This document shows positions 41,044 to 49,701 of a DNA stretch of 64,000 bases, one piece after another (the first letter of the stretch is position 1; each line of letters begins with the position of its first letter). The stretch is taken from assembly GCF_900101825.1 (NCBI RefSeq), contig NZ_FNAG01000002.1, positions 124,001-188,000 on the forward strand, given 5' to 3'. Under the pieces are notes generated by a model, which saw only the letters and a program-made list of their open reading frames with translations, made no database searches and was not told the DNA's origin. Position numbers and translations under genes: made by a program. The stretch comes from Aquimonas voraii. Its GTDB lineage: Bacteria > Pseudomonadota > Gammaproteobacteria > Xanthomonadales > Xanthomonadaceae.

Positions 41044-41348
41044 CAGTCCTGCTCCAGGTCCATGAACTCGCCGGTGCTGGCGCGGTACTCCAACTCCCAC
41101 ACGCGGCCGTCGGCGTCGAGGATCTCGATCTCGTACTCGTCGTCGTCGAGGTCGAACTCGACGTCGACCAGACGCCCGGGCTTGCGGCGCAGGGCATCTT
41201 CGATGATCGAGTCGAGCGAGGCCAGTTCGCCGCGCTGCACGGCCTCGCGCAGCTGGCGGGTGTCGGCGCGGTCGGTGCCCTGGGCGAGTGCGGCGCCACT
41301 CAGGGTGAGCGCGAGGGCGATCAGCAGCGGAGGGGCGGGCCTGAGCAT
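41043..41348 (-). CDS. Small exported PepSY-domain protein
   Basis: A 101-residue product with a signal peptide (LLIALALTLSGAALAQ) and one PepSY domain (LDSIIEDALRRKPGRLVDVEFDLDDDEYEIEILDADGRVWELEYRASTGEFMDLEQD). PepSY proteins are often small periplasmic inhibitors or accessory proteins. Its stop overlaps the response-regulator ATG, so it is co-expressed with the sensor and regulator. A divergent PepSY gene lies 133 bp away. It may modulate the sensor's periplasmic domain; this is inferred from position. Confidence 0.85.
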   Translation of the reverse strand: MLRPAPPLLIALALTLSGAALAQGTDRADTRQLREAVQRGELASLDSIIEDALRRKPGRLVDVEFDLDDDEYEIEILDADGRVWELEYRASTGEFMDLEQD

Positions 41349-41481
41349 GCGCACAGCCTGCCTGCGGCCCTTAAATCGATCGTGAACCCCGCCCTCAGAG
41401 TTGGCATAGGCCGGCTCCGGAGACTGTGCACCACGCCGCGGCGATCCGCCCGGCGAGTCCACCTTCCTAAAGGAGATACCC

Positions 41482-41943
41482 ATGTTCAAGGCTTCCTTTC
41501 CCCTGCGTCGCTCCATGCTGATGGCCGCCATCGCCGCCGGTGCCGTCGGCCTCGCCTTTGCCGCCCACGCGGTCAACCCGCGTTCCTCCGCCGATGTCGC
41601 CGCTGAGCTCAACCGCGCCGGCTATGCCGAAGTGCGCGAGATCGAGTACGACGACGGCCTGTGGGAGGCCGAGGTGCGCCGCGCCGACGGCCGCTGGGGC
41701 GAAGTCCACATCGACCCGGTCAGTGGCGAGGTGTTCGACGCCCAGGCCGCGCGCGCCCAGCTCGATGCCGCCGCCCTCATCGCCGCGCTGGAGGCGCAGG
41801 GCTACACCCAGATCAACGACCTCGACCGCGAGGGCGCGACCTGGGGTGCCGAGGCGGTCGGCCCCGACGGCCAGCGCGTCGAGCTGCGCGCCAGCGGATA
41901 CGACGGCCGCGTGCTGCACAGCGAGACCGAGTGGGACGACTGA
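41482..41943 (+). CDS. Exported protein with two PepSY-like domains
   Basis: A 153-residue product with a signal peptide (MLMAAIAAGAVGLAFAAHA) and two tandem PepSY-like units. The first is around SSADVAAELNRAGYAEVREIEYDDGLWEAEVRRADGRWGEVHIDPVSGEV. The second is around LIAALEAQGYTQINDLDREGATWGAEAVGPDGQRVELRASGYDG. A strong ribosome site (AAAGGAGAT, 41469-41477) lies before the ATG. It is divergent from the PepSY-regulator-sensor operon and may be its regulatory target. A good terminator follows at 41971-41996. Confidence 0.83.
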   Translation: MFKASFPLRRSMLMAAIAAGAVGLAFAAHAVNPRSSADVAAELNRAGYAEVREIEYDDGLWEAEVRRADGRWGEVHIDPVSGEVFDAQAARAQLDAAALIAALEAQGYTQINDLDREGATWGAEAVGPDGQRVELRASGYDGRVLHSETEWDD

Positions 41944-41970
41944 GCTGATCGTGCCCAGCGCGTAGCGACC

Positions 41971-41996
41971 GAGGCCGGCCCGAAAGGGTCGGCCTC
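41971..41996 (+). terminator. 11-bp stem with GAAA tetraloop after PepSY gene
   Basis: GAGGCCGGCCC (41971-41981) pairs with GGGTCGGCCTC (41986-41996), with one G-T wobble, across a GAAA loop. It lies 27 nt past the stop codon. A short T-containing tail (GTGCTTTGG) follows. This is a good intrinsic terminator for a GC-rich genome. Confidence 0.65.
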
Positions 41997-42102
41997 GTGC
42001 TTTGGTGGACGCGCCTGCGCCCGGGATGGCGGCGGTATCGGTGTGCCGGTCCGCTCAGCCTTTCGATTACGCTGCGCGCCTGCAAGCAATGGACTGCCGC
42101 CC

Positions 42103-42399
42103 ATGTCGTCGAATGCTGTCCTCGATTTCTTCCGTCTGCGCTGGCAGGGCGCGGTGCCGATGCGCCGGCTGTTCTGGCGCGACCTGCTGGTGATTGGAAG
42201 CCTGATCAATGTCGTGGCCAGCGTCAGCGGCTTGGCCCTGCTCGCCGGCGGCGCGCCGGCCTGGCTGGCGGTGACGCTGCACTTCGCGCCGCTGCCCTAC
42301 AACCTGTTCCTGCTGCTGGCCGTGGGCCGCTCACCGGAGCGCAGCACCGCGATCGAGCTGCTGGCCGGCCTGTGGTTCGTGGCGATGCTGCTGGTCTGA
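42103..42399 (+). CDS. Small membrane protein of unknown function
   Basis: A 98-residue protein with an N-terminal cytoplasmic segment (MSSNAVLDFFRLRWQGAVPMRRLFWRD) and about three membrane helices, near 28-50, 53-70 and 80-97. Its end is hydrophobic (GLWFVAMLLV). No family is recognised. Residues RRLFWRDLL at the membrane border are conserved in type with several small DUF proteins, but this is weak. It follows the terminator at 41971 and is convergent with the SDH-type protease. Confidence 0.6.
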   Translation: MSSNAVLDFFRLRWQGAVPMRRLFWRDLLVIGSLINVVASVSGLALLAGGAPAWLAVTLHFAPLPYNLFLLLAVGRSPERSTAIELLAGLWFVAMLLV

Positions 42400-42433
42400 G
42401 TACGCTTGCCGGCGCGAGCGGCTGAGGGCAGCC

Positions 42434-43267
42434 TCACTTGGGCTTTTCTTCCTCGGCGATCTGCCGCTCGCGCGGCGCGTACTCGACCCCGCCCAGGCCG
42501 CGCATCGGCTGCGGGTACAGGGCCATCAGGTCCAGCACCGATTCGGGCATGTCGATGCTGACCTTGAGCCCGAGCTCGGTGACCTGCTCGGGGGTGATCG
42601 GGTAGTCGTGGGTCCAGCGGCCCTCGGTGAGTGCAATGGCGACTTCTTCGGCGCGCTCCTTGCCAAGCCGGGCCAGCAGCAGGTCGGTGAGGCTCTCGCG
42701 CAGCTGGCGGATCGCCATCTGCGCCTGGTCGGCGAGGATCAGTGTGTCGTCGTCGACGTCCTTGGGGTCCTTCTGCGCCACCGCGCGCAGGATCGAGGCC
42801 GCCGGCACCTCGTCGATGGCCGGGTCGAGCGGGCCCAGCACCGCATGCGGGCTCATGATGATTTCGTCGGCGGCGATCGCCAGCAGGGTGCCGCCGGACA
42901 TCGCGTAGTGCGGCACCAGGGCGCGCACTGGGCCGGGATGCCGCGCCAGCGCGCGGGCGATCTGCAGCGAGGCCAGCACCAGTCCACCGGGCGTGTGCAG
43001 GACCAGATCGATGGGCTGTTCCGGCGGCGTCTGGTGCACCGCGCGCACCACCGATTCGGCGTCGTCCATATCGATGTAGCGCAGCAGCGGTACGCCCATC
43101 AGGCTCATCCGCTCCTCGCGGTGCACCAGCAGGATCACCCGGCTGCCGCGCTCGGCCTCGATTGCCTGGCGCAGGCGGTCGCGCTGTCGCGCCAGCCACA
43201 GCCGGTGCAGGAAGGGCTGCAGGAACAGGGCGAAGGCGAGCAGGGCGAGCAGGCTGAGCAGGGTCAT
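42434..43267 (-). CDS. SDH-type membrane serine protease (ClpP/SppA-like fold)
   Basis: A 277-residue protein with an N-terminal membrane helix (TLLSLLALLAFALFLQPFL) and a ClpP/crotonase-like fold of the SDH (serine dehydrogenase proteinase) family. Signatures are IDMDDAESVVRAV, IDLVLHTPGGLVLASLQIA and the nucleophile region PHYAMSGGTLLAIAADEIIMSPHAVLGPLDP with candidate Ser124. Relatives cleave membrane proteins or peptides and use a Ser-Lys dyad as in SppA; the substrate is unknown. It lies just downstream of cydB and may be co-transcribed. Confidence 0.85.
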   Translation of the reverse strand: MTLLSLLALLAFALFLQPFLHRLWLARQRDRLRQAIEAERGSRVILLVHREERMSLMGVPLLRYIDMDDAESVVRAVHQTPPEQPIDLVLHTPGGLVLASLQIARALARHPGPVRALVPHYAMSGGTLLAIAADEIIMSPHAVLGPLDPAIDEVPAASILRAVAQKDPKDVDDDTLILADQAQMAIRQLRESLTDLLLARLGKERAEEVAIALTEGRWTHDYPITPEQVTELGLKVSIDMPESVLDLMALYPQPMRGLGGVEYAPRERQIAEEEKPK

Positions 43268-43334
43268 CCGGGGCGAACCATGCGGTGGGCCCCGGATGAG
43301 GCCGGATTCAGTCGATCCGGGTCAAGTCCGTGCC

Positions 43335-44327
43335 TCAGTAGTAGCGCAGCTGGGTCGCCTTGCCCCAGAACACGCGGTAGGTGTAGGCCGAGTAGGCGAG
43401 GATCGCCGGCAGGGTGATGGCCACACCGAACAGGATGATCATCAGCGAGCCCGGTGCCGCCGCCGCGTCGTGGATGGTGATGCGGTCGACCACCAGATAC
43501 GGGAACAGGCTGTAGGCCAGACCAAGGAAGGCGAACACGAACAGGCCAACCGAGCAGACGAAGGGCTGCCAGGGGCTGCGCAGATCGCCGGTGCGCAGGC
43601 GCTTCAGCGAGCGCAGGGCGATGAAGAACAGCGCCGCGGTGATCAGCGGGATCTGCAGCAGCAGGATGAAATTCGGCAGGCTGAACCACTTCTCGAAGAT
43701 GCGCGCGCTCACCATCGGCGTGGCCACCGAGACCGCCCCGATGCCGATTCCGGTCAGCCAGAGTGCGCGCTGCGCCCAGCGCACGGCTTTCTGCTGCAGC
43801 TCGCCCTCGGCCTTCATCAGCAGCCAGGTCGCACCGAGCAGCGCGTAGCCGGCCAGCAGACAGACGCCGATGAAGCTGGCGAAGGCGAAGTTCGCCACGC
43901 TCCACTCGAAGCCCAAGATGTAGGCGCCGAGCATGAAGCCCTGCGACAGCGCGGCCAGCGCCGAGCCGGCGAAGAAGGCGCGGTCCCACAGGTGCTTGTG
44001 CTTGGCCCGGGCCTTGACCCGGAAGTCGAAGGCCACACCGCGCAGGATCAGTGCGATCAACATGAGCGTCACCGGCAGGTAGAGCGAGCTCAGGATCACC
44101 CCGTGCGCCATCGGGAACGCGATCAGCAGGATGCCCACACCCAGCACCAGCCAGGTTTCGTTGGCGTCCCAGAACGGCCCGATCGAGGCGATCATCGTGT
44201 CCTTCTGCGCCTCGTCGCCGCCGGGCAGCAGGATGCCGACGCCAAGGTCGAAGCCGTCGAGCACGACGTAGGCCAGCATGGCGAGGCCCATCAGAGCGAG
44301 GAAGATTTCCGGCAGCCAGGCGCTCAT
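43335..44327 (-). CDS. cydB: Cytochrome bd-type quinol oxidase subunit II
   Basis: A 330-residue, multi-spanning subunit II. The N-terminus EIFLALMGLAMLAYVVLDGFDLGVGILLPG and internal WDANETWLVLGVGILLIAFPMAHG are characteristic. With subunit I it forms an oxidase that reduces O2 with quinol without pumping protons, used at low oxygen or under stress. The start overlaps the cydA stop by 4 nt. I saw no cydX-like small subunit after it. Confidence 0.94.
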   Translation of the reverse strand: MSAWLPEIFLALMGLAMLAYVVLDGFDLGVGILLPGGDEAQKDTMIASIGPFWDANETWLVLGVGILLIAFPMAHGVILSSLYLPVTLMLIALILRGVAFDFRVKARAKHKHLWDRAFFAGSALAALSQGFMLGAYILGFEWSVANFAFASFIGVCLLAGYALLGATWLLMKAEGELQQKAVRWAQRALWLTGIGIGAVSVATPMVSARIFEKWFSLPNFILLLQIPLITAALFFIALRSLKRLRTGDLRSPWQPFVCSVGLFVFAFLGLAYSLFPYLVVDRITIHDAAAAPGSLMIILFGVAITLPAILAYSAYTYRVFWGKATQLRYY

Positions 44328-45688
44328 GCGCGTGCTCCTTCAGCGGTGTCATCGGCGGGCAGGGTGCCGATGGCGCTGTCGAGCTCGCCCTTCGAGGCCT
44401 TGTGCATCAGGTGGAACAGCACGCTGATGTAGGCCATCAGCAGAACGGCATAGATCGACAGGTACAGGCCCAGGCTGATGCCGATCAAGGGCGCCGGCAC
44501 GGTCGAGGCCGCATCGGCGGTGCTCACGACGCCGTAGACCACCCAGGGCTGGCGGCCGATCTCGGTGACATACCAGCCCGCCAGCGTGGCCACCCAGCCC
44601 GCGAAGGTCATGCCGACCAGCACGCGCAGCAGCCAGCGCGCGGGCTCGCCGCGGCGCTTCAGCTGCCAGGCGCCCAGCCAACTCACCGCCAGCATGAGCA
44701 TGCCGATGCCCACCATCACCCGGAACGACCAGAACACCGGCGCCACCGGCGGGTGATGCTCGAATTCGTTCAGGCCCTTCACTTCACCGTCGAGCTCGTG
44801 GGTGAGGATCAGGCTGGCGAGTTTCGGAATCTGGATCTCGTAGTCATTGCTGCGCGTCTCCTCGTTCGGCAGCGCGAACAGGCGCAGCCCGGCGCCGCGC
44901 TCGGTCTCCCAGATGCCCTCCATGGCCGCGACCTTGGCCGGCTGGTGCTCCAGCGTGTTCAGGCCGTGCAGGTCGCCGGCGAGGATCTGCAGCGGGATCA
45001 GCGCCGCACCCAGCACCAAACCCGTGCGCAGGGTGGCCTGCACTTCGGCGCTGGCATCACCCCGCAGCCGACGCCAGGCCGAGAGTCCGGCGACCAGAAA
45101 GGCCACCGTCAGGCCGGAGGCCAGCAGCATGTGGCTCAGGCGATAGGGGAACGAGGGGTTGAAGACGATCGCCGCCCAGTCGGTCGGGTGCGCCTGGCCG
45201 TCAATCATCTCGAAGCCCACCGGCGTCTGCATCCACGAGTTCAGCACCAGGATCCAGAACGCCGACAGCGTGGTGCCGAAGGCGACCAGGAAGGTGGCCA
45301 GCGTATGCACGCGATCCGACACGCGGCCTTGGCCGAACAGCATGATGCCGAGGAAGGCGGCCTCCAGGAAAAACGCGGTCAGCACCTCGTAGCCCAGCAG
45401 CGGGCCGGCGATGTTGCCGACGCGCTCCATGAAGCCCGGCCAGTTGGTGCCGAACTGGAAGCTCATGGTGATCCCGCTGACCACGCCCAGCGCGAAGGAC
45501 AGTGCGAACACCTTCACCCAGGTCCGGTAGGCCGCGTTCCATTTGGCCTCGCCGGTGGCGCGCCAGCGCAGCTTGAAGAACAGCAGCAGCCAGCCCAGCG
45601 CGATGGTGATCGTGGGGAACAGGATGTGGAAGCTGATGTTGGCCGCGAACTGGATGCGGGCCAGGAGGATGGGGTCGAGGGTGTCCAT
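44324..45688 (-). CDS. cydA: Cytochrome bd-type quinol oxidase subunit I, short Q-loop (CIO-like)
   Basis: A 454-residue subunit I with axial heme ligands H21 (ISFHILFPTITIALGW), a second His in FPYRLSHMLLASGLT, and the Met region in FWSFRVMVGIGMLMLAVSWLG. EVLTAFFLEAAFLGIMLFG is typical. The Q-loop is short (EGIWETERGAGLRLFALPNEE... is compact), so it belongs to the cyanide-insensitive (CIO) branch rather than the E. coli-type long-loop CydA. The ATG has no obvious ribosome site, and a heptamer repeat lies about 10 nt before it. A GbsR-type regulator gene is located just upstream, in the same direction. Confidence 0.94.
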   Translation of the reverse strand: MDTLDPILLARIQFAANISFHILFPTITIALGWLLLFFKLRWRATGEAKWNAAYRTWVKVFALSFALGVVSGITMSFQFGTNWPGFMERVGNIAGPLLGYEVLTAFFLEAAFLGIMLFGQGRVSDRVHTLATFLVAFGTTLSAFWILVLNSWMQTPVGFEMIDGQAHPTDWAAIVFNPSFPYRLSHMLLASGLTVAFLVAGLSAWRRLRGDASAEVQATLRTGLVLGAALIPLQILAGDLHGLNTLEHQPAKVAAMEGIWETERGAGLRLFALPNEETRSNDYEIQIPKLASLILTHELDGEVKGLNEFEHHPPVAPVFWSFRVMVGIGMLMLAVSWLGAWQLKRRGEPARWLLRVLVGMTFAGWVATLAGWYVTEIGRQPWVVYGVVSTADAASTVPAPLIGISLGLYLSIYAVLLMAYISVLFHLMHKASKGELDSAIGTLPADDTAEGARA

Positions 45689-45697
45689 GTTGGAGCC

Positions 45698-45725
45698 GGG
45701 ATTGGGGATTTGGGATTCGGGATTC
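45698..45725 (-). repeat. Tandem GGGATTN heptamers in cydA leader
   Basis: Four uninterrupted 7-bp units GGGATTG, GGGATTT, GGGATTC and GGGATTC span 45698-45725, ending 10 nt upstream of the cydA ATG. Similar tandem GAATCCC-type heptamers are common in Xanthomonadales intergenic DNA. The number of units could vary between strains and affect the leader. Confidence 0.7.
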
Positions 45726-45902
45726 GGCAGAGCAGGTTGCCGCGAGCTTCCGGCTTCCCGTTCCGAGCCCCTCTCCCCGAGGAGCGAAACGGGCCGCTTA
45801 CGGACTGCCGATGGGTCCGTGGCTTGGTGAGCCCGAGCGAAGCGAAAGTGGGTTGGGGAGAGGGCTGGGTGTTGGCAGTCCGCAGTGACCTAAGCGCTCC
45901 GT

Positions 45903-46514
45903 TCAGTCCACCGCTTTCAATGCGCGCTCGCCCGTTTCAGGCGGCGCTTTCGGTTCGGGCTCGCTGCGGCGGCCGCCGCCCATCACGCGCTCCTTCAGTT
46001 CAAGCAGCTTCACGACTTTGCTGCCGAGGCCCATCAGGCTCTGCAGGGTGTCGGGCGAAAGCTTGCGGACTTCGGCGAACCAGTCGGTGATCTGCTCGAT
46101 CAGCTCGTGCATCTTGCGCATGCGCTCCTGCGCGTAGATGTCCTCGGGCGAGCCGGCGGTTTCGAGCAGCGCATCGCGCAGCATCGACAGGGTCGGGTCG
46201 ACCTCGCGGCGCTGCCGCTCTTCCGCGAGCGTCTTGAAAATCTGCCAGACGTCCTCGGGTGCGGAGTAGAAATCCCGGCGGTCGCCCGGATGGTGTTCGA
46301 GCCTGACCAGCCGCCAGCTCTGCAGCTCCTTCAAACCCATGCTGACGTTGCTGCGCGACACGCCGAGCTTCTCGACGATGTCGTCCGCGGTCTGCGCTTC
46401 GCGGCTGACGTAGAGCAGGGCATAGATCTGCCCGACCGTGCGGTTGATGCCCCAGCGGCTGCCCATCTCGCCGAAGTGCAGCACGAAGGCCTGACTGAGC
46501 GGTGGAAGGTTCAT
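45903..46514 (-). CDS. GbsR/MarR-type transcriptional regulator
   Basis: A 203-residue winged-helix protein. The DNA-binding domain is at about 20-95 (WGINRTVGQIYALLYVSREAQTADDIVEKLGVSRSNVSMGLKELQSWRLVRLEHHPGDRRDFYSA), and a C-terminal helical dimerisation region follows. This is the layout of GbsR-type repressors. The ATG at 46512-46514 has GGAG at -7; an ATG 6 nt upstream would leave no spacing. A perfect palindrome lies just upstream (46534-46550). It is transcribed toward cydAB and could regulate it; an effector is unknown. Confidence 0.87.
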   Translation of the reverse strand: MNLPPLSQAFVLHFGEMGSRWGINRTVGQIYALLYVSREAQTADDIVEKLGVSRSNVSMGLKELQSWRLVRLEHHPGDRRDFYSAPEDVWQIFKTLAEERQRREVDPTLSMLRDALLETAGSPEDIYAQERMRKMHELIEQITDWFAEVRKLSPDTLQSLMGLGSKVVKLLELKERVMGGGRRSEPEPKAPPETGERALKAVD

Positions 46515-46528
46515 CGCCATCTCCGAAG

Positions 46529-46550
46529 TTTCAGTAATTTCTGAAATTAC
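46529..46550 (-). promoter_or_regulatory. Palindromic operator candidate upstream of GbsR-type gene
   Basis: GTAATTTC-T-GAAATTAC (46534-46550) is a perfect 8-bp inverted repeat with one central base. A second nested pair, TTTCAG (46529-46534) and CTGAAA (46541-46546), overlaps it. It is AT-rich in a GC-rich setting and lies about 15-35 nt before the start codon, as expected for an autorepressed regulator. Confidence 0.6.
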
Positions 46551-46718
46551 GAGCGAGATAGTCCATTCGGGCGCGTGAGCACCCGGTGAATGACGGGGGC
46601 GTGACTGAGGACCTGTACCTGGAAAAGCCGCCGCATGGCGGTCGCCACCACGCGTGCCAGACGAGCCAGACGTGCCAGGTGTGCGTTGGACGGCGGCTGA
46701 GCGGGAGCGATCCCAATG

Positions 46719-46752
46719 CGACGAGGGCGAGCCTCTCGGCTCGCCCTCGTCG
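46719..46752 (-). terminator. 15-bp perfect stem downstream of fad gene
   Basis: CGACGAGGGCGAGCC (46719-46733) and its exact complement (46738-46752) enclose a 4-nt loop. It lies 24 nt beyond the stop of the leftward fatty-acid oxidation gene. No long T tract, but the stem is very stable. Confidence 0.65.
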
Positions 46753-46776
46753 ATCCACGCAGCGGAAGCGCAGGCT

Positions 46777-48819
46777 TCAGCCCGCGATCAGCGCATCCCA
46801 GCCCGGCCGTGGGTTGAAGCGCGGGCCGTGGCGACCGGCGAGCTGCTCAAGGCGGGACTTCAGCTTGGCCGCGCCCTCGGCGCGCACGTACTGGATCGGG
46901 CCGCCGCGGAAGGGCGCGAAGCCGGTGCCGAAGATCACGCCGGCGTCCAGAAGGTCGGCATCGGCGACCACGCCCTCATGCAGGCAGGCCACGGCCTCGT
47001 TGACGAAGGCCAGCACCAGGCGATCGGTGAGGTCCTCGGGGGCCTTGTAGTCCTTCGGCACCTCGGGTTTCTTGGCGCGGCCGTTCTCCCAGGTGTAGAA
47101 ACCCTGGCCGTCCTTGCGGCCGCGCTTGCCCGAGGCCAGCAGGCCGTCGAGCCCGCTGGGGATCGGAAGGTTGAGGAACTCGGCCATGATCTTGCCGACG
47201 CTCGCGGCCACGTCGAGCCCCACGGTGTCGGCCAGTTCGATCGGGCCCATCGGCATGCCGAAGGCCAGCGCCGCCTTGTCGATCACCGGGCCGGGAACGC
47301 CCTCGCTGTAGAGCGTCATCGCCTCCAACAGGTAGGGCATCAGGATTCTGTTGACCAGGAAGCCCGGCGTGCCGGCGACCGGCACCGGCAGCTTGTCAAT
47401 GGCGCGGCAGAAGGCGGCCAGGCGGCGCTCGGTCTCGGCATCCATGCCGTCGTGCCGGACGATCTCGACCAGCGGCATCATCGACACCGGATTGAAGAAG
47501 TGCAGGCCGGCGAACTGTGCCGGGCGCTTCAGCTCGGCACGAAGATCCGTGAGCGGAATCGATGAGGTGTTCGAGGTCAGCAGGCCGCTCTCGGGCAGGC
47601 TTTCCTCGATCTTGGCATACAGCGCGCGCTTGGCCTCCAGGTTCTCGAAGATCGCCTCGATCACCAGATCCGCTTTCGCCACGCCGGCGCCGTCGACGTC
47701 GGCGTTGAGGCGCGCGATCGCGGCGGCACGCTTGTCCTCGCGCTTCAGCTTTTTCTCGTAGAAGGTATGGGCGCGGGCGATCGCCGGCTGGATCTGCTCA
47801 AGCGAGCGGTCCTGCAGGGTGGTCTCGAAGCCGCGCAGCGCGCTCCAGGCGGCGATGTCGCCGCCCATCACGCCGGCGCCGACCACGTGCACGTGCTTGA
47901 TGTCGTGCGACTTGCCGCCAAGGCCCTTCAGGCGCTCCTGCAGGAAGAACACCCGCACCAGGTTCTGCGCGGTCGGCGTGCCGGCCAGCTTGGCCACCGA
48001 CTTGGCCTCGGCGACCAGACGCGATTCGATCGGCCCGCCGCTGCGGCGCCAGGTTTCGATCAGGGCGAAGGGCGCCGGATAGTGCGCTTTGCGCGCCTTG
48101 CGGCTGACCTGCTTGACCAGCATCGGGGCGAGCGCCTGACGCACCGGCCACCAGTTGGTGGCCCAGCCGGTGAGGCGCTGTTTGAGCGGACGCTTCACGC
48201 CGCGCTTCAGCAGACCGAGCGCGGTGTCGAGCAGCACGGCCGGTTCGCAGGTCTTGTCGATCAGGCCGATCGCGCGCGCATTCGACGCCGACAGCGCGCG
48301 GCCGGTCAGCATCATGTCGAAGGCGGCCGGGGCACCCACCAGCGGCGGCAGACGCACGCTGCCGCCCCAGCCCGGATAGATGCCGAGCTTGACTTCGGGC
48401 AGGCCGATGCGGGTGCTGTCGTCGGTGCTGGCCACACGGTAGCGGCAGGCTAGCGAGAGTTCGGTGCCGCCGCCCATGCAGAAGCCGTGGATCGCGGCGA
48501 CCGTGGGGCAGGGCAGTTCCGCCAGCTTCTGGAACACATTCTGGCCGTAGCGGATCGATTCGAAGACCGTGCCGCGCTCGTGGTAGGTCTTGAACTCGGC
48601 GATGTCGGCACCGGCGACGAAGCCGGAGCTCTTGCCCGAGATCATCACCACGCCCTTGGGTTTCTCGATGGCGATGCGCTCGACCAGCTGCTCGAGCTCC
48701 TCCAACACCTCGCGGGCCAAGGTGTTCACGCTGGACTCGGCGCGGTCGAAGCTCAGTACCACCACGCGGTCGTCGCGCAGCTCGGGACGCCAGTGCTTGA
48801 AGCGCAAGCCGTCGAACAT
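46777..48819 (-). CDS. FadB/FadJ-type enoyl-CoA hydratase / 3-hydroxyacyl-CoA dehydrogenase
   Basis: A 680-residue fusion. Residues ~1-200 are enoyl-CoA hydratase, with the oxyanion GFVAGADIAEF and both catalytic Glu segments (GGGTELSLACRYRVA and GLPEVKLGIYPGWGG). Residues ~300-480 are the NAD-binding dehydrogenase (VHVVGAGVMGGDIAAW, HFFNPVSMMPLVEIV). Two C-terminal dehydrogenase domains follow (GTPGFLVNRILMPYLLEAM, FGMPMGPIELADTVGLDVA). It catalyses the middle two steps of fatty acid beta-oxidation. No thiolase gene is adjacent, so its partner lies elsewhere; FadB versus FadJ cannot be decided. Confidence 0.93.
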   Translation of the reverse strand: MFDGLRFKHWRPELRDDRVVVLSFDRAESSVNTLAREVLEELEQLVERIAIEKPKGVVMISGKSSGFVAGADIAEFKTYHERGTVFESIRYGQNVFQKLAELPCPTVAAIHGFCMGGGTELSLACRYRVASTDDSTRIGLPEVKLGIYPGWGGSVRLPPLVGAPAAFDMMLTGRALSASNARAIGLIDKTCEPAVLLDTALGLLKRGVKRPLKQRLTGWATNWWPVRQALAPMLVKQVSRKARKAHYPAPFALIETWRRSGGPIESRLVAEAKSVAKLAGTPTAQNLVRVFFLQERLKGLGGKSHDIKHVHVVGAGVMGGDIAAWSALRGFETTLQDRSLEQIQPAIARAHTFYEKKLKREDKRAAAIARLNADVDGAGVAKADLVIEAIFENLEAKRALYAKIEESLPESGLLTSNTSSIPLTDLRAELKRPAQFAGLHFFNPVSMMPLVEIVRHDGMDAETERRLAAFCRAIDKLPVPVAGTPGFLVNRILMPYLLEAMTLYSEGVPGPVIDKAALAFGMPMGPIELADTVGLDVAASVGKIMAEFLNLPIPSGLDGLLASGKRGRKDGQGFYTWENGRAKKPEVPKDYKAPEDLTDRLVLAFVNEAVACLHEGVVADADLLDAGVIFGTGFAPFRGGPIQYVRAEGAAKLKSRLEQLAGRHGPRFNPRPGWDALIAG

Positions 48820-48943
48820 GGGAATCTCCTGCAGGGGGCGGGCGCCGGCATGCTAAGCCGCGCCGGCCGCGAAGGGGTCACGTATGATCCGGACTGTGCG
48901 CGGGCGCGGTCAATCCGGGCGCGTATGGTGGCGGCGGTGGAGT

Positions 48944-48971
48944 GAACTTTCACACTAAACCGGCGGTCGCA
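48944..48971 (+). promoter_or_regulatory. Sigma-E promoter of the rpoE operon
   Basis: GAACTT (48944-48949) is an exact match to the sigma-E -35 element. TCGCA (48967-48971) fits the TCNNA -10 pattern at a 17-nt spacing. It lies about 137 nt upstream of the chosen rpoE start, consistent with positive autoregulation of RpoE. Confidence 0.6.
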
Positions 48972-49107
48972 GGCTGCCATGAACGCCGTCCTCAGCTTCG
49001 ACAGCCTGAATTCCTCCGTCTTCCGCCTGCAGGAGACGCCCGCGCCCGCCGCCCCGCGCGCACCAGCCCCCGCGCGAACAGAACAACAACAGGGAGAGCG
49101 GCCCCGG

Positions 49108-49701
49108 ATGGCCGAGAACGAAATTGATTACGACCTGGTGCGTCGGGTGCAGGCCGGCGACAAGCGCGCCTTCGACCTGCTGGTGCGCAAGTACCAGCAC
49201 AAGCTGGTCAGCGTGATCTCGCGCTACATCAATGACTGGAGCGAGTGCCAGGACGTCGCCCAGGAGAGCTTCATCCGCGCCTACCGCGCGCTCGGCAATT
49301 TCCGCGGCGACGCCCAGTTCTACACCTGGCTGTACAAGATCGCCGTCAACACGGCCAAGAACCACCTGGTGTCCAAGGGCCGGCGTCCGCCGACCGACGA
49401 CATCGACGCCTCCGACGCCGTGCAGTACGACGGCGGCACCTGGCTGCGCGATGTCGATACCCCCGAGCAGGAGCTCGCCCGGCAGGAGATCGAGCGCACC
49501 GTCGCCGAGACCGTCGAGGCCCTGCCCGAAGAGCTGCGCATCGCCATCACCCTGCGCGAGGTCGATGGCCTGAGCTACGAAGAGATCGCCCAGACCATGG
49601 GCTGCCCCATCGGCACCGTGCGTTCGCGGATCTTCCGCGCCCGCGACGCCATCGACCAGAAACTGCGCCCGCTGATGGGCGCCGAGCGAGTCCGCCCATG
49701 A
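49108..49701 (+). CDS. rpoE: RNA polymerase sigma-E factor
   Basis: A 197-residue ECF sigma factor. Region 2 has LVRKYQHKLVSVISRYINDWSECQDVAQESFIRAYRAL, retaining the usual acidic region (ECQD). Region 4 has LREVDGLSYEEIAQTMGCPIGTVRSRIFRARDAI. It controls envelope-stress genes and is inhibited by the anti-sigma factor encoded next. AGGGAGAG lies before the ATG at 49108; an upstream in-frame ATG at 48979 would add a Pro/Ala-rich leader with no homology. Its stop overlaps the rseA start by 4 nt. Confidence 0.96.
   Translation: MAENEIDYDLVRRVQAGDKRAFDLLVRKYQHKLVSVISRYINDWSECQDVAQESFIRAYRALGNFRGDAQFYTWLYKIAVNTAKNHLVSKGRRPPTDDIDASDAVQYDGGTWLRDVDTPEQELARQEIERTVAETVEALPEELRIAITLREVDGLSYEEIAQTMGCPIGTVRSRIFRARDAIDQKLRPLMGAERVRP

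Noticed and set aside
44402-46090. Open frame on + strand opposite cydA
   Set aside because: His/Gln/Gly-rich product without domains; cydA is certain on the other strand.
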